A DNA stretch of 7,630 nt, taken from Bacteroidota bacterium (lineage in GTDB: Bacteria; Bacteroidota; Bacteroidia; 2-12-FULL-35-15). Positions within the stretch are counted from its first letter, which is position 1, and every line of letters begins with the position of its first letter. Shown one piece after another: positions 5,867 through 7,630 of the stretch. The notes under the pieces were generated by a model. That model was not told where the DNA came from and did not search any database. It saw only the letters and a program-made list of their open reading frames with translations. The translations under genes were made by a program, and so were the position numbers. The DNA is taken from the NCBI GenBank assembly GCA_021413595.1, contig JAIOQD010000031.1, positions 1-7,630 on the forward strand, read 5' to 3'.

Positions 5867-7146
5867 TGGAACATATAATCCCACTTGCCGAAAGGATGCG
5901 TCCAACCAGCTTGGATAACTATATTGGTCAGAAACACCTCGTTGGTGAAGGGGCTATTATGCGCAATGCAATTGAATCTAACCTTCTTCCATCTATTATT
6001 TTATGGGGTCCCCCGGGTGTTGGGAAAACCACGCTTGCCAATATTATTGCTCATCAGTTAAAACGTCCCTTCTATGGGTTGAGTGCTATCAATGCTGGCG
6101 TGAAGGATATCAGGGAAATAATTGACAAGGCAAAAAGTAACAGTTTATTTGCTCAGAAAAATCCGATTTTATTTATTGATGAGATCCATCGTTTCAGTAA
6201 ATCTCAACAAGATTCATTACTTGGTGCCGTTGAAAAAGGGATTATAACTTTGATTGGAGCCACCACTGAAAACCCTTCATTCGAGGTTATTTCAGCTCTT
6301 TTGTCCCGTTGTCAGGTATATATTTTAAAACCGCTGGAAAAAGAGGATCTGCTTGCAATGCTTGATCAGGCAATAAAAACAGACAGTATTTTAAAAACAA
6401 AGAACATTCGTATTCTTGAAGGTGAAGCTTTATTAAGGCTTTCGGGAGGTGATGGTCGGAAATTGTTAAACGTTTTTGAGTTGGTGGTAAATACAATTGG
6501 TTCTGATGAAATTGAAATAACCAACGAAAAAGTAACCAATATTGTCCAGCAAAATATAGCATTATACGATAAAGCCGGAGAAAATCATTATGATATTATT
6601 TCCGCATTTATTAAGTCTATTCGGGGCAGCGATCCCAATGCTGCTGTTTATTGGCTTGCCAGAATGATAGAAGGAGGTGAAGATCCTTTATTTATTGCCA
6701 GAAGATTAGTGATACTTGCTTCTGAAGATATTGGTAATGCTAATCCAACAGCTTTGGTGATCGCCACTAATTGTTTCCAGGCAGTAAACGTGATCGGCTT
6801 TCCCGAATCACGAATAATTTTATCACAAGCAGTAACTTATTTAGCTGCATCCGCTAAAAGCAATGCTGCTTATATGGCCATTAACAGTGCTATTGAAGCG
6901 GTAAAAAATGGCGGAGACCTACCTGTACCACTTCATTTGCGGAATGCTCCGACTAAACTAATGAAAGATATCGGCTATGGAAAAGAGTACCAATATTCAC
7001 ATGGTTACACCTCTAATTTTTCTAATCAGGAATATTTACCCGAGAGCCTTAGCGGAGTAAAATTTTATGATCCGGGAAATAATGCCAGAGAAAAAGAGAT
7101 AAGAGATCATCTGAAAAAATTGTGGGGAGATAAGTATAAGTATTGA
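5866..7146 (+). CDS. rarA: Replication-associated recombination protein A (RarA/MgsA), AAA+ ATPase
   Basis: The 426-residue product is full length for the RarA/MgsA/WRNIP1 family, clamp-loader-like ATPases that act at stalled replication forks in the cytoplasm. Seen in order: N-terminal PLAERMRPTSLDNYIGQKHL, Walker A GPPGVGKTT (48-56), Walker B LFIDEIHRF (102-110), sensor 1 GATTENPSF (131-139), arginine finger SR (147-148), sensor 2 GDGRKLLN (195-202), and the C-terminal tetramerisation region with HYDIISAFIKSIRGSDPNAA, ASEDIGNANP and LPVPLHLRNAPTKLMK. All key residues are intact. The frame is open back to a TTG at 5836, but that would add ten non-family residues inside the cytochrome gene. 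The ATG at 5866 overlaps the cytochrome stop (TAATG) and places MEHIIPLAERMRP correctly, so it is chosen. Translational coupling to the cytochrome is likely. Confidence 0.97.
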   Translation: MEHIIPLAERMRPTSLDNYIGQKHLVGEGAIMRNAIESNLLPSIILWGPPGVGKTTLANIIAHQLKRPFYGLSAINAGVKDIREIIDKAKSNSLFAQKNPILFIDEIHRFSKSQQDSLLGAVEKGIITLIGATTENPSFEVISALLSRCQVYILKPLEKEDLLAMLDQAIKTDSILKTKNIRILEGEALLRLSGGDGRKLLNVFELVVNTIGSDEIEITNEKVTNIVQQNIALYDKAGENHYDIISAFIKSIRGSDPNAAVYWLARMIEGGEDPLFIARRLVILASEDIGNANPTALVIATNCFQAVNVIGFPESRIILSQAVTYLAASAKSNAAYMAINSAIEAVKNGGDLPVPLHLRNAPTKLMKDIGYGKEYQYSHGYTSNFSNQEYLPESLSGVKFYDPGNNAREKEIRDHLKKLWGDKYKY

Positions 7147-7184
7147 AGACTAGGAACCTAGAGTTTGATAACCTCAAATCTTGT

Positions 7185-7253
7185 GTCGGCACTCAGAGCC
7201 TGTCGAAAGGCGCAAAATAGCTTGTCCACATACTTCGTCAAGCTCAGCATGAC
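7185..7253. repeat. Degenerate REP-like inverted repeat of the CTGAGCCTGTCGAAG type
   Basis: The left arm 7185-7209, which contains CTCAGAGCCTGTCGAAAG, is an imperfect inverted copy of the right arm 7233-7253, which contains CTTCGTCAAGCTCAGCATG. The arms are separated by about 23 bases. From memory, the pair resembles a dispersed palindromic element frequent in Bacteroidota and other bacteria, whose intact arms read like CTGAGCCTGTCGAAG and CTTCGACAAGCTCAG. Small insertions and a deletion in both arms show that this copy is decaying. It sits between rarA and the next lipoprotein gene and may help end rarA transcription. The overlapping open frame at 7165-7467 is not credible as a gene. Confidence 0.65.
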
Positions 7254-7375
7254 TAACGCACACAATAACTCATCCAAAGAAAAACAGGAGTCCCTTACAA
7301 ACTGCAAAATTATTCCAAAGAAATCAAATATTTTCACTATTTTTAAAACCCTATTGTCGCCTGATAGCTTAAAAA

Positions 7376-7630
7376 ATGAAAAAAATATCCGTTTTAATAT
7401 CTTTACTATTTTTTGTTCTTATTTTTTCATGCCGAAAAGAACTGGAAAAACCTTTTTGGAATACTGAGGTTTTGGCTCCCTTGATAAATGCTTCTCTCAA
7501 CATAAATAACCTTCTCCCCGACTCCATTCTTCAAGCCAATGCAGATAGTTCAATGAAAATTGTTTTTCAAAATGATATCTATAAACTGGCTATGGATACA
7601 ATTTTTAAAATACCTGATACCACACTAAGT
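7376..7630 (+). CDS. N-terminal part of a lipoprotein, cut by the window end
   Basis: Eighty-five codons are open from the ATG at 7376 to the last base of the window with no stop, so the gene is partial. The start MKKISVLISLLFFVLIFSC is a lipoprotein signal with lipobox IFSC and lipidated cysteine 19. After the cysteine comes RKELEKPFWNTEVLAPLINASLN, then NINNLLPDSILQ and an alternating polar/hydrophobic region. From memory this resembles the N-terminus of long Bacteroidota lipoproteins of unknown function, but I cannot name the family. It is on the same strand as rarA, 229 bp downstream, with the degenerate inverted repeat between them, so it probably has its own promoter; the region just upstream is AT-rich but shows no perfect TAnnTTTG box. 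Confidence 0.85.
   Translation, partial: MKKISVLISLLFFVLIFSCRKELEKPFWNTEVLAPLINASLNINNLLPDSILQANADSSMKIVFQNDIYKLAMDTIFKIPDTTLS

Noticed and set aside
5653..5937. Minus-strand open frame across the cytochrome-rarA junction
   Set aside because: Antisense to the CTKCH cytochrome and the rarA start, with no motif of its own.
6287..6562. Minus-strand open frame inside rarA
   Set aside because: Antisense shadow of conserved RarA sequence.
7150..7178. Small hairpins just after the rarA stop as a terminator
   Set aside because: The stems (CTAG/CTAG and TTTGA/TCAAA) are only 4-5 bp and no T-run follows.
7165..7467. Plus-strand open frame of 100 codons
   Set aside because: It translates the degenerate inverted repeat and overlaps the start of a clear lipoprotein gene in another frame.

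Overview
The window most likely comes from a chromosome of the phylum Bacteroidota, perhaps a Chitinophagales/Sphingobacteriales-like lineage; the exact lineage is inference. The evidence is low-GC, AT-rich intergenic DNA, promoter boxes of the Bacteroidota type (TAnnTTTG), several small lipoproteins, a C-terminal type IX secretion (T9SS) sorting domain, and house-keeping genes with clear Bacteroidota family signatures (an LpxL-like acyltransferase and RarA). There is no sign of phage, integrase, intact insertion sequence, CRISPR array, tRNA or rRNA.

Left part (1-3700, minus strand). A 291-residue coiled-coil lipoprotein (39-914) has a good promoter just upstream. A 488-bp gap (915-1402) follows, holding a three-copy 11-bp tandem repeat and a compact multi-helix element that looks like a structured RNA or dispersed Bacteroidota element, possibly Flavo-1-like. 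Next is a large modular GHL10-type glycoside-hydrolase-like protein with a fibronectin III domain, a beta-rich domain and a T9SS sorting domain (1403-3634/3670). It carries an export address at its C-terminus but no visible signal peptide.

Middle (3700-4605). A 311-bp stretch with no supportable gene is followed by a strong terminator hairpin and a small secreted protein of unknown function (4077-4541, minus).

Right part (4606-7630, plus strand). A lysophospholipid/lipid A-type acyltransferase lacks its usual N-terminal membrane anchor and has no in-frame ATG. It is followed by a mono-heme c-type cytochrome lipoprotein, rarA (replication-associated recombination AAA+ ATPase, overlapping the cytochrome gene by one base), a degenerate REP-like inverted repeat, and the first 85 codons of another lipoprotein that runs off the window.

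The genes do not form one pathway; this is mostly an ordinary core-genome neighbourhood. The points most worth following up are the structured element at about 1205-1310, and the fact that the two divergent genes flanking 3671-4605 both lack the N-terminal segment their families need. The latter hints at an old rearrangement, gene decay or an assembly problem there. I did not find a convincing new multi-gene system.
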